NCBI GenBank assembly: GCA_905221605.1
Contig: CAJNDS010001191.1
Coordinates: forward strand, 400,644 to 464,643
Origin: Symbiodinium natans
Lineage: Eukaryota; Sar; Dinophyceae; Suessiales; Symbiodiniaceae
Direction: 5' to 3'
DNA length: 64,000 nt
The stretch's first letter is position 1, and every line of letters starts with the position of its first letter. The notes beneath the pieces are model-generated. The model saw only the letters and a list, made by a program, of their open reading frames with translations. It was not told the DNA's origin and did no database searches. The translations under genes and the position numbers were made by a program. Shown in pieces: positions 37,284-46,986 of this stretch.

Positions 37284-40200
37284 GTGAGGTTCAGATGAGC
37301 CACTGTTCATACTGTGATGCAGTGATGCTATGGCTTCGCCCACCTTAGCCATCTTAGCAAGGAACCCAATGAATCAGTGAAGCAAGGTAGAAGGGCCACA
37401 GCCCACAGCTGTTTGATTGCAGGCTCAGCTGGATACTGCCATTTTCCCCTGCCCCAGGGAATCTGAAACAGCCCGGTGGACAGGATGGTGAATCCTGCGC
37501 CCGACACATGCGCGGACAGCCATGGAGCTTCGGCTCTCCCGCAACGTGTGTCGTAAAAAGGAAAGAGAGCGCAGCGCCAGCAGCATCACTGCGTGAGTCA
37601 AGGCCATGAGTATGCGACGGAGTATTGTTATATGATAGTATGCGCAGGCTGCGTCTTGGAGGTCAGGCTCTACAGGTCTTATGGCCCCCGCGCCTCCGCA
37701 TCTCAAAGCTTCTTTGCTCATCCGACCAGCAGGTTGACCCGAAGGAGCTAGAGCAGCTCCGTGCAGACCTGGCAGCTGCCAAGGCCCTGCAAGACGACGT
37801 CGCTAACAGCACAGCCCGTCATGACGATTTGGGGGTGCTGTTTAAGGGCTCGGTGTCTTTCAGTTCAGCACATGAGCAGTAGGTCATTGTCCACACGGAC
37901 AAGTCGGGCTCCCATTCTGCCTGCTGTGGCAGGCAGCCGCGGACGAGGAGGCAGCAAAGCTGCGAGCGGAGCTCGCATCCGCTCGCGATGCAGAGGCCAG
38001 AAGCACTGAAAGTATCCACAGTTGTGCGCCATTCCTCCCACCTCCTCACCAGACATTGTCTAAGGCGTGTAGAACCTCACAGAGAACCTTCCCTATAGGG
38101 TCCTCATGCAAGAAAGCTGTGGAGCTTTGACTACATTCCCTCCTAGCTTACCCCAGCAAGAAACGGCCTTGCTTCGTCAGGCACTCGCCACAGAGGAATG
38201 CGCGAAACTCCAGCAAGAACTCACCTCGGCCAGGGAAGCGGAGGACAGCAGCGTGGCCACTCCATTGTGCTGTTGGGCCCGCAATGCTAGTGGCAGTATG
38301 TGGGATTCGCGGAATGATGAGTGGCGAATGGTTGATGGAGGCTCGGTAAAGCAGTAACACCATAAGGGCTCAGTGACGAAATTGTAGGGGTTGGGGGTTT
38401 AGTTTTCTCCTGAACCTTATGTCGAGCCTTCCACATCCCCAAGCTTCCTCATTCATCTGACCCGCAGGTTGACCCGAAGGAGCTAGCGCAGCTTCGTACA
38501 GACCTGGCAGCTGCCAAGGCCCTGGAAGACTTCGCGGACAACACACCCCGTCATGCTGGTTTGAGAGTGTAGTTTAAGGGTTCGGGGTTCAACAGGTTTC
38601 CGGCTCAGCAGTAGGTCATTGTCCACACGGACAAGTCGGGCTCCCATTCTGCCTGCTGCGGCAGGCGACTGCTGACGAGGAGGCAGCAAAGCTGCAAGCG
38701 GAGCTCACATCCGCTCGCGATGCGGAGGCCGGAAGCACTGAAAGTATCGCACAACTCATCCTTCCCACCTCCTCGCCAGACACTGCCTAAGGCGTGTAGA
38801 ACCTCACAGAGAGGGTTCCTTAGGGTCCTCACGCAAGAAAGCTGTGGCAGTGCTGTGGCATTCACAGCCGGAGCTCTGATTACATGCCCTCCTAGCTTAC
38901 CCCGGCAAGGAACAGCCTCATTTCGGCAGGCACTCGCCAGAGATGAATGCGCGAAGCTCCAGCGAGAGCTCGCGGAGGACGGCCGCGCTGGCAAGCCATT
39001 GTACTGTGGGGCACGCAATGCATCGCATCACTGCCATGAAAGTATCTTCAGTAAAAGAGTCGGAAGCAACACGTCATAAGGGCTCAGTGACAAAATCGTA
39101 GTCCGGAACCCTGTGTCGAGCCCTTCACATCCCCGAGCTTCTTCGTTCATCCGACCAGCAGGTTGACCCGAAGGAGCTAGAGCAGCTCCGTGCAGACTTG
39201 GCAGCTGCCAAGGCCCTGGAAGACGACTTCGCTGACAGCACACCCCAGCATGCTGGGTTGAGGGTGCACTTTTAAGGGTTCCGGGTTCAACAGGGTTTGC
39301 AGCTCAGCAGTAGGTCATTGTCCACATTCTGCCTGCTGCGACAGGCGGCCGCTGACGAGGAGGCAGCAAAGCTGCGAGCGGAGCTCACATCCGCGCGCGA
39401 TGCGGAGGCCGGAAGCACTGAAAGTATCCACATTTGTGCGCCATCCATCCCACTGCCTCGCCAGACACGGTGTATGACGCTGTCTTAGGCGTGGAAAACC
39501 TCCCAGAGAGCGTTAACAGCGTTAACAGCTTTGCAGGCACTCGCCACAGAGGAATGCGCGAAGCTCCAGCGAGAGCTCACCTCGGCCAGGGACGCGGAGG
39601 ACAGCATCGCGGGCAATCCATCGTACTGTGGGGCACGCAATGCTAGTGGTAGTATGTGGGATTAGCCGAATAATTAGCGGGGAATGTTTTGGATTGTGTG
39701 GTGTCTCTTTGAATTAACAAGAATCGTGGGAGAAACTTGTGCTGGTTGAAGGAACCCGCCTGAGTACAGAGGCGTCGAAATGCAGCGCATCACTTCCATG
39801 AAACTATGTTGGCAACAGCTACAAACAAAGAGTCGGAAGCAGCACATTGGAAGAGGCTCAGAGAGGAAATGGAAGTTGGCAGTGCCCAGGAGCTCCTTGT
39901 CCTCCTTTCTCTGCTTCCTCGCTCCAATACTCGTTTAAACTGTCAAATCTCCCGGAGCCACCTGGCTAGTGTGGCCTGTGACGGCCTGTGGTATCTTTTT
40001 TCAAAATAACGCCATAGATTGCAATCACGACAACACGACACAGCGCACTGCGACATCTTGAAATTAATATACTGCGTAGCACATACATGTACCTGTTATG
40101 TGGGTGAAATTATTGGGTATATGGATACGTTACAACAGTTTGTCATGTTAAGTGTATGTGTGTATAATATATACATCTTATATATATATATATATATATA

Positions 40201-43200
40201 CGTACAGGCCCGGGATTGTCGTTTATCAGGGTCCCTGTTGGAGGTCGTTTTGTCTGAGGTGCCCGACTAGCATAAGTACGCATACAAGCGAACCGCAATA
40301 TTTCCAACAAAGCTAGAACATGGCCTTTGCACAGGCGCAGGCCGCATCAGAACTGGAGAAGCTGCAGAAGGAGGCGCGTGCAGCATGCTCTCGTGTTTGG
40401 CCGTCAGGTTCAGGACCGTGCACTGACAATTTGCATTTGCGAAAGATCTCGGTTTAGGACATATTACAGCTTGTCGGCTAAGATGTGAGGGCGATATTAT
40501 GACAAGAGTCTCAAGTCCACACTAGGTATCGTGCGTGCCAAGTCCGATTTTAGAGGCAGGACATATTTGCATCGTCTTGTGTGTGTGTATATATGTATAT
40601 ATATATATATCAGATATAGGTGCATTTCTGTATGTAGTATAGTATGTACAACCATTTGTACTACCCCTGGCCAACTTGATAACATTTTTTGTTTCTTTAT
40701 GTGAAGCCGTTCTGGCATCGGCAAGGTTCGAACCGTGCTAATTCCAGTAGTGTAGTTGGAGTCTTCGGGGCTTGGGACCTCAATCACGCAATTCATGCCA
40801 GGCTTGTATCTAGGCTGCTGAGACTTAGGGACTGTTGGTTGGGATGTTCCCCATATACTAACAATCCCTATTCAGGACTGGTAGTATAAGGGGGAACATC
40901 CCAAGTTGAGTTAATTAGCTTTTGCAAGATCTTGATGCCGTTCGTCGTCAAATTCCCTCTGTGACACAGGCAGTCTCCGAGGAGGAGGCATCCAAGCTGC
41001 GAGCAGAGCTCACATCTGCTCGCGATGCGGAGGCCTGTATCCGATTTGGCCCTCGATTAATAGGCTTGAGGGTTTAGAGTTTAAGGGTTTAGAAGGGTCT
41101 ATAAGGGTGTATAAGGGTTTATAAGGGTTTAGGCAGTGTGTGTGACAGCGTGTGATCACAGCATCGTTAAGGCGGCTAGTGCACGTGCGGGGTTCACATC
41201 TTGTTCGACATCTCCTTGATGTTATTATAGTTCTGAGCAGAATTTCAACGCTTCGCGACCCGGCTCGGCCTGAGCTTCTGTAACGAGGCAACCCAAACCG
41301 GAGAAGGGTGGGGAGGTGGGGTGTGGGGGGGTGGGTGGGGGGGGGGGGGGGGCAGGCTCTAGTGATGCACCGCTTGCTCCCGGACTCGGCTGGGGGGGGG
41401 TGGGGGTACAGTACCCATTTTAGGCCAAAGAGTGCAAAATAAATGGCCCGTCCGTGGGCTGTGGGGAGGGGATTAGAGGTGGGGCGCCTGCTTTGTGCTA
41501 CCCAGACACCTACTGCCCGAGCCCTCGGCCGATCTGTTCATCCCATCAGAGCAGCTGGCCGGTGAAATTCCGCATGCTGTACTGACTCTCTTGCAGTTTC
41601 AGATACTAGACGACCATCTTCGACAGCATAGTTCCAGGAATAGTGGCCTCAGCGAGCTTTGCCAGGCGCTCGCCGCAGACGAATGCGCGAAGCTCCAGCG
41701 AGAGCTCGCGTCGTCCAGGGACGCGGAGGAGAGCGATCCATGGAGCTTGACTGTGCGGTTCTGTGCAGGTTTTAAGGTTTAAGGTTTTCTGGTTTTAAGG
41801 CTTTTAGGTTTTAAGGTTTTCAGGTTGCTTGTCCAGTTTTGGGTGTGGGCCAGAACCCGGCCTGGGGTTGAAATGAGCAAAGTCCAAGGGCTTGGAGTCT
41901 CGAGTCTTGGCTTCTCTCTGCTTATGTAGACTGGGCAAGGCCGTGAAGCTCCGTCTGTCGTTGAGCCGCTGTCATAGTCGCAGAGCCCTAAACCCTAAAC
42001 CCTAAACCCTAAACCCTAAACCCTAAACTGAGGGCACGCCCACAAACCCTGCGAGTGCTCCCGGAGCAGGCGCTGGCAGCCTCGGAGGTGGAGAAGCTGC
42101 AGAAGGAGGTGAACGCAACATCCCTACCTTAAGACCCCAAAACCTACTTTCTTGTAGGTTACCTGAGAATCCTATAAGGGCCTTTTATAGTAAGAACCTA
42201 CAAAAAAGTGGGTTTTGGGGTCTTAAGGTAAGGCTCCAAAAAGCCCAAAGTAGGTATTATTTGCAGACTTTAGACCCCGATGTAGGTATTACTTGTATAC
42301 TTGGAGCACCAGAGCATGTTCGACGGTTCTCAGTTCTGCAGCTTCTTTGCCTCGGCTAATAGGCAAAGGCATTGTGTAGCTGGACTTTGAGAAGTTACCG
42401 TATGGTTCCCCTAAACCCTAAACCCTAAACCCTAAACCATCAAGCAGTCAGGGCGTCCACCACCCGTCCCAGGACAACGCAACTACTATAGGGGTCGGAG
42501 TAGTTGCTAAACAAATTCCTTTTTGTAATTATACAATAATAACTTTTTCCAAGACCCTATTGCCCTATTCTACTCCTAAACCCTACGCCCGAAACCCTAA
42601 ACCCTGAACCCTAAACTATATTAGACATGGTGGGTGTCCGCCAGGTGACGAGTGCGCGAGATGCCGAGGCGCCGTTGGTCGTCAGATATCGTCGCTGTTG
42701 TGACGTAGGGTTTAGGGCTTAGGGGTTGAGGGTTTCGGGTTGAGGGTTTCGGGTTTAGGGTTTAGGGTTTAGGGTTCACAAATACGGCTCACCTGTAGAC
42801 GTGGGTCGTGCCATGCGCTAGCGGAGTTGTTTAATGAGCAATTTTCCTTAATAACAGCAATCACCATGTAGTCGTAATCTCATGTCTGACTGCTTGTTAC
42901 TATTGTAGGGTTGCCTTGCGTGTCTCATTCTGATGCCGAGGCCTTGCCACAACGCATCCTGCGAGCAAGATCTTGTTCGGCTATCAGAAGTCCAATCCAT
43001 TAGGTGCCACAAACACGACCCTTAAACCTTCCAGCCCCCATCTAACTATAGTGCAAACTGTCCACAAAACGCACCATAAATGCAACGGACTTCGGTGCGC
43101 TTTGCACACGAAACTCATTCTAGTTGAACGGGCCACTCTGTTCGATGCTGTGTTAGATGCGAGACAAGCCCTGCGATTCACAAAGCAGCCCTCGACCCCT

Positions 43201-46200
43201 AAACACTTACCCGACACTCGACTGATTATGAGGGGAAGTTGTCTGTGCCCAGAATGATGTACTAGTAACAAACTCTTTGATATCTAAACTTCGGTACCAA
43301 CGCTCTACACCCCAGACCCTCAAGTTTCAACAGTCTGAAACTGTCTTATGATATGAGGCCAGCGCTGCCGACGAGGTGGCACGCCTCGAGGCGGAGGCAG
43401 CTGGGTTTGGATTGTCTTTCGAGGTTTGCTGGTTTTGGGGCTTAGGGTTTAGGGTTTTGGGTTTTGGGAGCCCTTTTCCCTACAGCTTGGGACCTTAGGA
43501 GTCGGATGACAAGGGTCGGCTCAAAAAATCCGAAACCCTAACCCCATCTAAACCCTATAAACCCTAAACCCAAGCGACTTGCACGGCGTTTTTTTTCAGC
43601 CTGAAAAGTCCGCACTCTGAATGAAGCTCCGACACCCTGAAGCACCCTCCCTAGACACCCACCCCCCCCTTCACCACCCCCCCACGTGATTCCTTTCTTT
43701 GGGTTCTCACGGTTAGCTTCCAGGCAAGCTTATAAGTAAGTACAAAAGAAAGCAAGATAAGATAGTGTAGCACTTATATTACCTGGACAAGGAAGAATAT
43801 TTTTCATATATATATATATATTTATTTATTTATTTTTCTTTTTTTTTGGGGGGGGGTTCTTAAGCAAACAGTAAAACAGTAGCATAAGCCCTAAACCCTT
43901 TTCTTTCGCTACACCGTGGCAAGGTGAAGGCCGCTCATCACACCGAGGCACACCGTGCGGCATGATGTGGTAGCCGCACGACGTAGGGTTCAGGGTTGAG
44001 GGGGGCTGTATGGGGTTTAGGGTTGAGGGATTATAGGTGTTTAGGGTTGAGGGGTTAGAGGGGTTTAGGGTTGATGGGGTTGTGGGGGTTTAGGGTTTAG
44101 GGTAATGGGGGTTTCAGGGGTCTTCCCCTAATCAGACCCTATAGCCCACCACGAACTAAGGGGGAGATTGGTAATAAACCCATCTTGAAACACAGGGGGC
44201 ACGGCGGGGGGGGGGGGGGGGGGGGGGGGGGGTGGTGCGCAGATGCTGCTGCACTACTCGGCACAGACACACAGATTTAATATATGTATATACATATATA
44301 TATGTATATATATATATTCACCTTTATATATATATATACACATATAGAATGTATGTATATATACGTATATATACGCATCTCTGAAATTGTGCATTTGTGT
44401 TAGGGCTTCGATCTGCGTTTTTTTTTTTTTTTGGGTGGGGGGGGGGTTGGTGTCACTGGTGAGGGGACGGCTCCTGAAAGCGACGTGCAGATGAGCCTGG
44501 TGGCTGCCAAAGAGACGGAGGACCGTGCAGCGGTTTAGGGTTTAGGGTTTGGGTGTTTAGGTTTAGGGTTTAGGGTTTAGGGTTTTAGATTTAGGGTTTA
44601 GGGTTCAGGGTTTAGGGTTTTAGGTTTAGGGTTTAGGGTTCAGGGGCCCTGTAAAAAGGGGAGAGATACCACTGCCTAAGGTGCATGTCCCTTTGCTGAA
44701 GGGTATGTCGGTTCTTCCAGGTCCACCCCATGCACCGTAAACCCAAAACCCAGGAATCCTCACAAGCCGTATAAGACCAAAATCCTTATTGCTCTTCGTC
44801 TGCGTGCCAGAAGCTGAGGCAGTTCAGTGCCGGTTTCTTCTGGTCCATTTCCACATCTACAAACACACATACAGAGATGGAGTTCGGGTCGAATCCAAGT
44901 CAGAGGCAAAGCTCAAAGTTCCGAAGCACCATCCTCCCCGCAGACCCTGTGAGGGAGAAAGCCCCAAGCCCTAACCCGAAACCCCAAACCCTAAACCCCA
45001 AACCCCAAACCCTAAAGGCATTCTGAGACCCCACAGATTCTAATCTCGGGCCGCACGTTTTTTTGGTTCTGGGCCGTTTAGGGTTGAAGTGTCCTGGGTT
45101 CCCTTGGAAGTGTCTCCTTAAACAACAAAAGGCTTTTGGACAACCAGGCACGGCCTCGAACCCCCAGAAAGCAAGCCCGAATAAGCCCCAAGCGATGAGC
45201 CCCAAATCCTTAGCTCAAAGCCCTGGACCTCGGGATGTTCCCCCTTATACTAGCAGGATTAGTATAAGGAGGAACATCCCCACCTTCCAAACCCCTAGTA
45301 AGGACTGTTAGTATCAGGGGGAGCATCCCAACCAAAACCCTCAAATTTCAAACGCGAAGCTTGTCAAAACCCTAAACCCCAAACCCCAAACCCCAAACCC
45401 TAACCCTAAACCCTAAACCCTAAACCCTAAACCCTAAACCCTAAACCCTAAACCCTAAACCCTAAACCCTAAACCCTAAACCCTAAACCCTTCACAGTCA
45501 TTCCGCCCTCCGGAGGCGCAGCTCCGCGAGCAGCTGGCCGAGGCGAAAGCTGCGGAGGCTCCCAAAAAGGTAAGGGCTTTTAGGGATTAGGGTTTAGGGT
45601 TTAGGGTTTGGGGTTTGGGGTTTAGGGTTAGGGATGTTTGAGACAATTTGGGGTTCCAGGTTTGTATCATTGTGTTGAGGTTGATCGGGGTTAGAGGGTC
45701 TGCCCCTAAAAAGGGCCTGAGGGTAATCTTCAAGGGCATTTAGGGTGCAGCTGAATGGTTGGGGTTTCGAGGTATGGCTTTCGTTAGGGCATTGGGCTTT
45801 GGGTTCATAGGGTTTCGGAAAGTCAGGTTGAAGCTTAGTTCATACAGGGGCCTGAATTACATGCAGGTAGTTACCAGATAAACGTTTAGGGCTTTAGGGC
45901 CTTGCGTTGAAAGCCTGTTGGGCCGGGTGATGAGGTCACGGGGAACGGGGCCGATTACGGTACTGGGTTCGGGTTAGAAGCGGCCAAAACCAGAATCCTC
46001 AACCCTACTCCTACACCCTGGACTCTAAGCCCGTAGACTCAGAACCCTACGGACCCTAAACCCTTAATGACTTAAACCCTGATTCCCTGATCTGAAAACC
46101 CCATGCCTCAAGTCCAGTGACGGAGGCAAAGGCCTTGGCTGATGCCTCGGAAGCTCGCCGCGCGCTGTGTCAGAGGCCTTGGCTGGCCTTTGTCAGAGGC

Positions 46201-46588
46201 CGGTTTCGGGGGGGGGGGGGTGGGGGGGGGGGGGGGGTGGCTTGGAGTTGGGGGGTAATTGGGGGGGGGGGGGGGGGGTGGGGGGGGGGGGCGGGGGGGG
46301 GGGCTGGGGGGGGGGGGTTTGGCCGCGTTGTCGGGCAGTCGACATTGGATATGGCCCCTCTGCGACGTGTGCATCAGGTTCAGCACTGGCAGATTTGTGA
46401 AAGATGTACTCCGGAGTGAGTGTCCCTTCCTTCTGTAGGACACACTTTCTTGCGCCTTAGCCACTTTTTCCCCGGCTGCACGAAGAGCTGTCAAACGGTG
46501 TCGCATCCGCAACAAGGGTTCCGTACCTGACTGCTGCTCGAGCCTCAAACCCGAGCAAGTTGCGGCTTCAGTGCATGAAGGGCTTGAG
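36601..46588 (+). CDS. Coiled-coil gene with a triplicated exon cassette
   Basis: Begins with exon 36601-36904 (start MAEPVPLETFERAP), then 37102-37283 and 37423-37487, then three copies of a three-exon cassette (37733-38252, 38468 to about 39003, 39162 to about 39608). Further exons are 40335-40373, 40970-41036, about 41666-41733, 42070-42108, 42645-42677, 43358-43404, 44481-44532, 45498-45569, 46118-46166 and about 46461-46588. Most encode heptad-like E/K/L/A-rich peptides such as DEEAAKLRAELTSARDAEA. The product would be a long coiled-coil, probably structural protein; that is inference from composition. The 3' end is not located, and it could be more than one gene. Exons are + strand throughout. 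Confidence 0.5.
37423..37487 (+). CDS. Exon 3 of the coiled-coil gene
   Basis: AQLDTAIFPCPRESETARWT and G, plus two bases, between TTGATTGCAG and GTGAAT. It follows phase-0 exon 2 correctly. Confidence 0.5.
37733..38252 (+). CDS. Exon cassette copy 1 (V, A, L exons)
   Basis: V exon 37733-37798 reads VDPKELEQLRADLAAAKALQ then DD. A exon 37933-38011 reads AAADEEAAKLRAELASARDA then EARSTE. L exon 38181-38252 reads ALATEECAKLQQELTSAREA then EDSS. All start after AG|G; the A exon ends at GTATCC in all three copies. Two of the three have a heptad-like pattern shared with one another, so the exons themselves probably arose by duplication. Confidence 0.65.
38468..39003 (+). CDS. Exon cassette copy 2
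   Basis: V exon from 38468 (VDPKELAQLRTDLAAAKALE), A exon 38665-38743 (ATADEEAAKLQAELTSARDA then EAGSTE), L exon from 38930 (ALARDECAKLQRELAEDGRA). The V exon lost the GACGAC|GT donor seen in copy 1, so its end is uncertain. The L exon differs after QREL from copies 1 and 3, which have TSAR there. Confidence 0.6.
39162..39608 (+). CDS. Exon cassette copy 3
   Basis: V exon from 39162 (VDPKELEQLRADLAAAKALE then DD), A exon 39345-39423 (AAADEEAAKLRAELTSARDA then EAGSTE), L exon from 39537 (ALATEECAKLQRELTSARDA then ED). The intron before the L exon is about 110 bp, shorter than in copies 1 and 2. Confidence 0.62.
40180..40202. repeat. TA dinucleotide run
   Basis: TATATA run in an AT-rich intron; a similar one lies at 40590-40612. 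Confidence 0.9.
40335..40373 (+). CDS. 13-codon coiled-coil exon AQAASELEKLQKE
   Basis: Acceptor TTTGCACAG. It is the paralogue of the exon at 42070-42108 (ALAASEVEKLQKE), same length and phase, but it is followed by GCGCGT where the latter has GTGAAC, so a GC donor is implied if both end at the same codon. Confidence 0.52.
40838..40904. repeat. Inverted-repeat hairpin, TTGGGATGTTCCCC family
   Basis: Left end TTGGGATGTTCCCC and ATACTA; right end TAGTAT and GGGGGAACATCCCAA. Arms of about 22 bp with two unpaired bases, 67 bp in all. Confidence 0.85.
40970..41036 (+). CDS. A-type coiled-coil exon
   Basis: AVSEEEASKLRAELTSARDA then EA, between GACACAG and GTATCC. It is a fourth A-type exon, shorter at its 3' end than those in the cassette but with the same donor. 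Confidence 0.62.
41275..41420. repeat. G-rich low-complexity tract
   Basis: Runs of G broken by T; non-coding. Confidence 0.85.
41666..41733 (+). CDS. L-type coiled-coil exon
   Basis: ALAADECAKLQRELASSRDA then EE, after TTTGCCAG. A fourth L-type exon; the end is placed by comparison with 38181-38252. Confidence 0.55.
41985..42028 (-). repeat. Interstitial CCCTAAA telomeric array
   Basis: Six CCCTAAA units, upstream of the exon 42070-42108. Confidence 0.95.
42070..42108 (+). CDS. 13-codon coiled-coil exon ALAASEVEKLQKE
   Basis: Between CGGAGCAG and GTGAAC, phase 0 on both sides. A hairpin intron element starts 17 bp after the donor. Confidence 0.6.
42125..42229. repeat. Inverted-repeat hairpin at the start of an intron
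   Basis: Arms of 34 bp (left starts CCTTAAGACCCCAAAACC; right ends GGTTTTGGGGTCTTAAGG) match at 32 of 34 positions around a loop of about 34 bases. Confidence 0.88.
42488..42590. repeat. Hairpin-like element, family ATAGGGGTCGGAATAATTA
   Basis: ACTATAGGGGTCGGAGTAGT at the left and ACCCTATTGCCCTATTCTAC at the right, with TTGTAATTATACAA between. Relatives at 52258-52365 and 50215-50305. Confidence 0.5.
42645..42677 (+). CDS. 11-codon exon VTSARDAEAPL
   Basis: Between CCGCCAG and GTCGTC. It matches the end of the A-type exons (LTSARDAEA), suggesting a truncated duplicate. Confidence 0.5.
43358..43404 (+). CDS. Coiled-coil exon ASAADEVARLEAEAA
   Basis: Fifteen codons plus two bases, between GATATGAG and GTTTGG. 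Confidence 0.55.
44208..44232. repeat. Poly-G run
   Basis: Homopolymer G tract followed by a mixed TATATA region to about 44370. Confidence 0.9.
44481..44532 (+). CDS. Coiled-coil exon ending at a telomeric array
   Basis: DVQMSLVAAKETEDRAA after CTCCTGAAAG. The donor GT belongs to the first GGTTTAGGG of a degenerate array that runs to about 44640. Confidence 0.55.
44811..44960 (+). CDS. Candidate exon beginning EAEAVQCRFLLV
   Basis: After CGTGCCAG an open frame runs 50 codons into a CCCTAAC array. Only the first ten residues look like coiled coil; the true end may be the GT at 44832. Confidence 0.3.
45232..45280. repeat. Minimal 49-bp hairpin, TTGGGATGTTCCCC family
   Basis: GGGATGTTCCCCCTTATACT faces AGTATAAGGAGGAACATCCC with a loop of about 9 bases. 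A partial second copy follows at 45296-45331. Confidence 0.85.
45366..45491 (-). repeat. Intronic CCCTAAA telomeric array before an exon
   Basis: About seventeen CCCTAAA/CCCCAAA units ending six bases before the acceptor TTCACAG of the next exon. Confidence 0.96.
45498..45569 (+). CDS. Coiled-coil exon framed by opposite telomeric arrays
   Basis: SFRPPEAQLREQLAEAKAAE then APKK, 24 codons, phase 0 on both sides, between CCCTTCACAG and GTAAGG. CCCTAAA lies upstream and TTTAGGG (from about 45590) downstream. Confidence 0.68.
46118..46588 (+). CDS. Last recognised exons of the coiled-coil gene
   Basis: 46118-46166 reads TEAKALADASEARRA after GTCCAG. 46461-46588 follows GCGCCTTAG and reads PLFPRLHEELSNGVASATRV and onwards to KLRLQCMKGL before GTGTGT; a second frame over the same bases is also open. 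A possible small exon HWQICERCTPE lies at 46382-46415 with the donor GTGAGT. A G-rich tract with unreliable length (46207-46320) separates them. Confidence 0.4.
46205..46320. repeat. Poly-G-rich low-complexity tract
   Basis: Runs of ten or more G broken by T; frames over it are pure glycine or proline. Confidence 0.95.
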
Positions 46589-46986
46589 GTGTGTACTGGG
46601 TGTGTAGATTCTAAAACTGTGCGCGGCGTCAGAGGGCTTGAGATACTTTGGGTGTCAGATTCCTTTGTCCACTTTCGGGCTTGGGGGCTTGAGAGGCACG
46701 GGGTCAGCCACTCCCGGCTAAGGCTTATACTTATAGAGCTTGGGGGGGCTCTTTCTTCTAGCAGGTCTTATGGTTTCAGCCACGTTTTTTTGGGGAATTC
46801 TTGGCAGAGGTCGATGCAAGCTCCACTTCATCGTTTGGCAAAAAACAAAAGCCAAACCCCCCAATCCGTAGGCCCTAAGCCCGGAGACCGCCTAAGTTAA
46901 GGGTTTTGGTCTGGGTGGTCTTTGGGGATCGTTTTCGGGCACTCAGCAGCGTCGCCAGATGCAATCCGTCCCGTCATCCCAGTATC

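Noticed and set aside
46108-46548. 146-codon minus-strand frame with a helical N-terminal part
   Set aside because: Its second half is translated poly-G, and all neighbouring exons are on the + strand with better borders.
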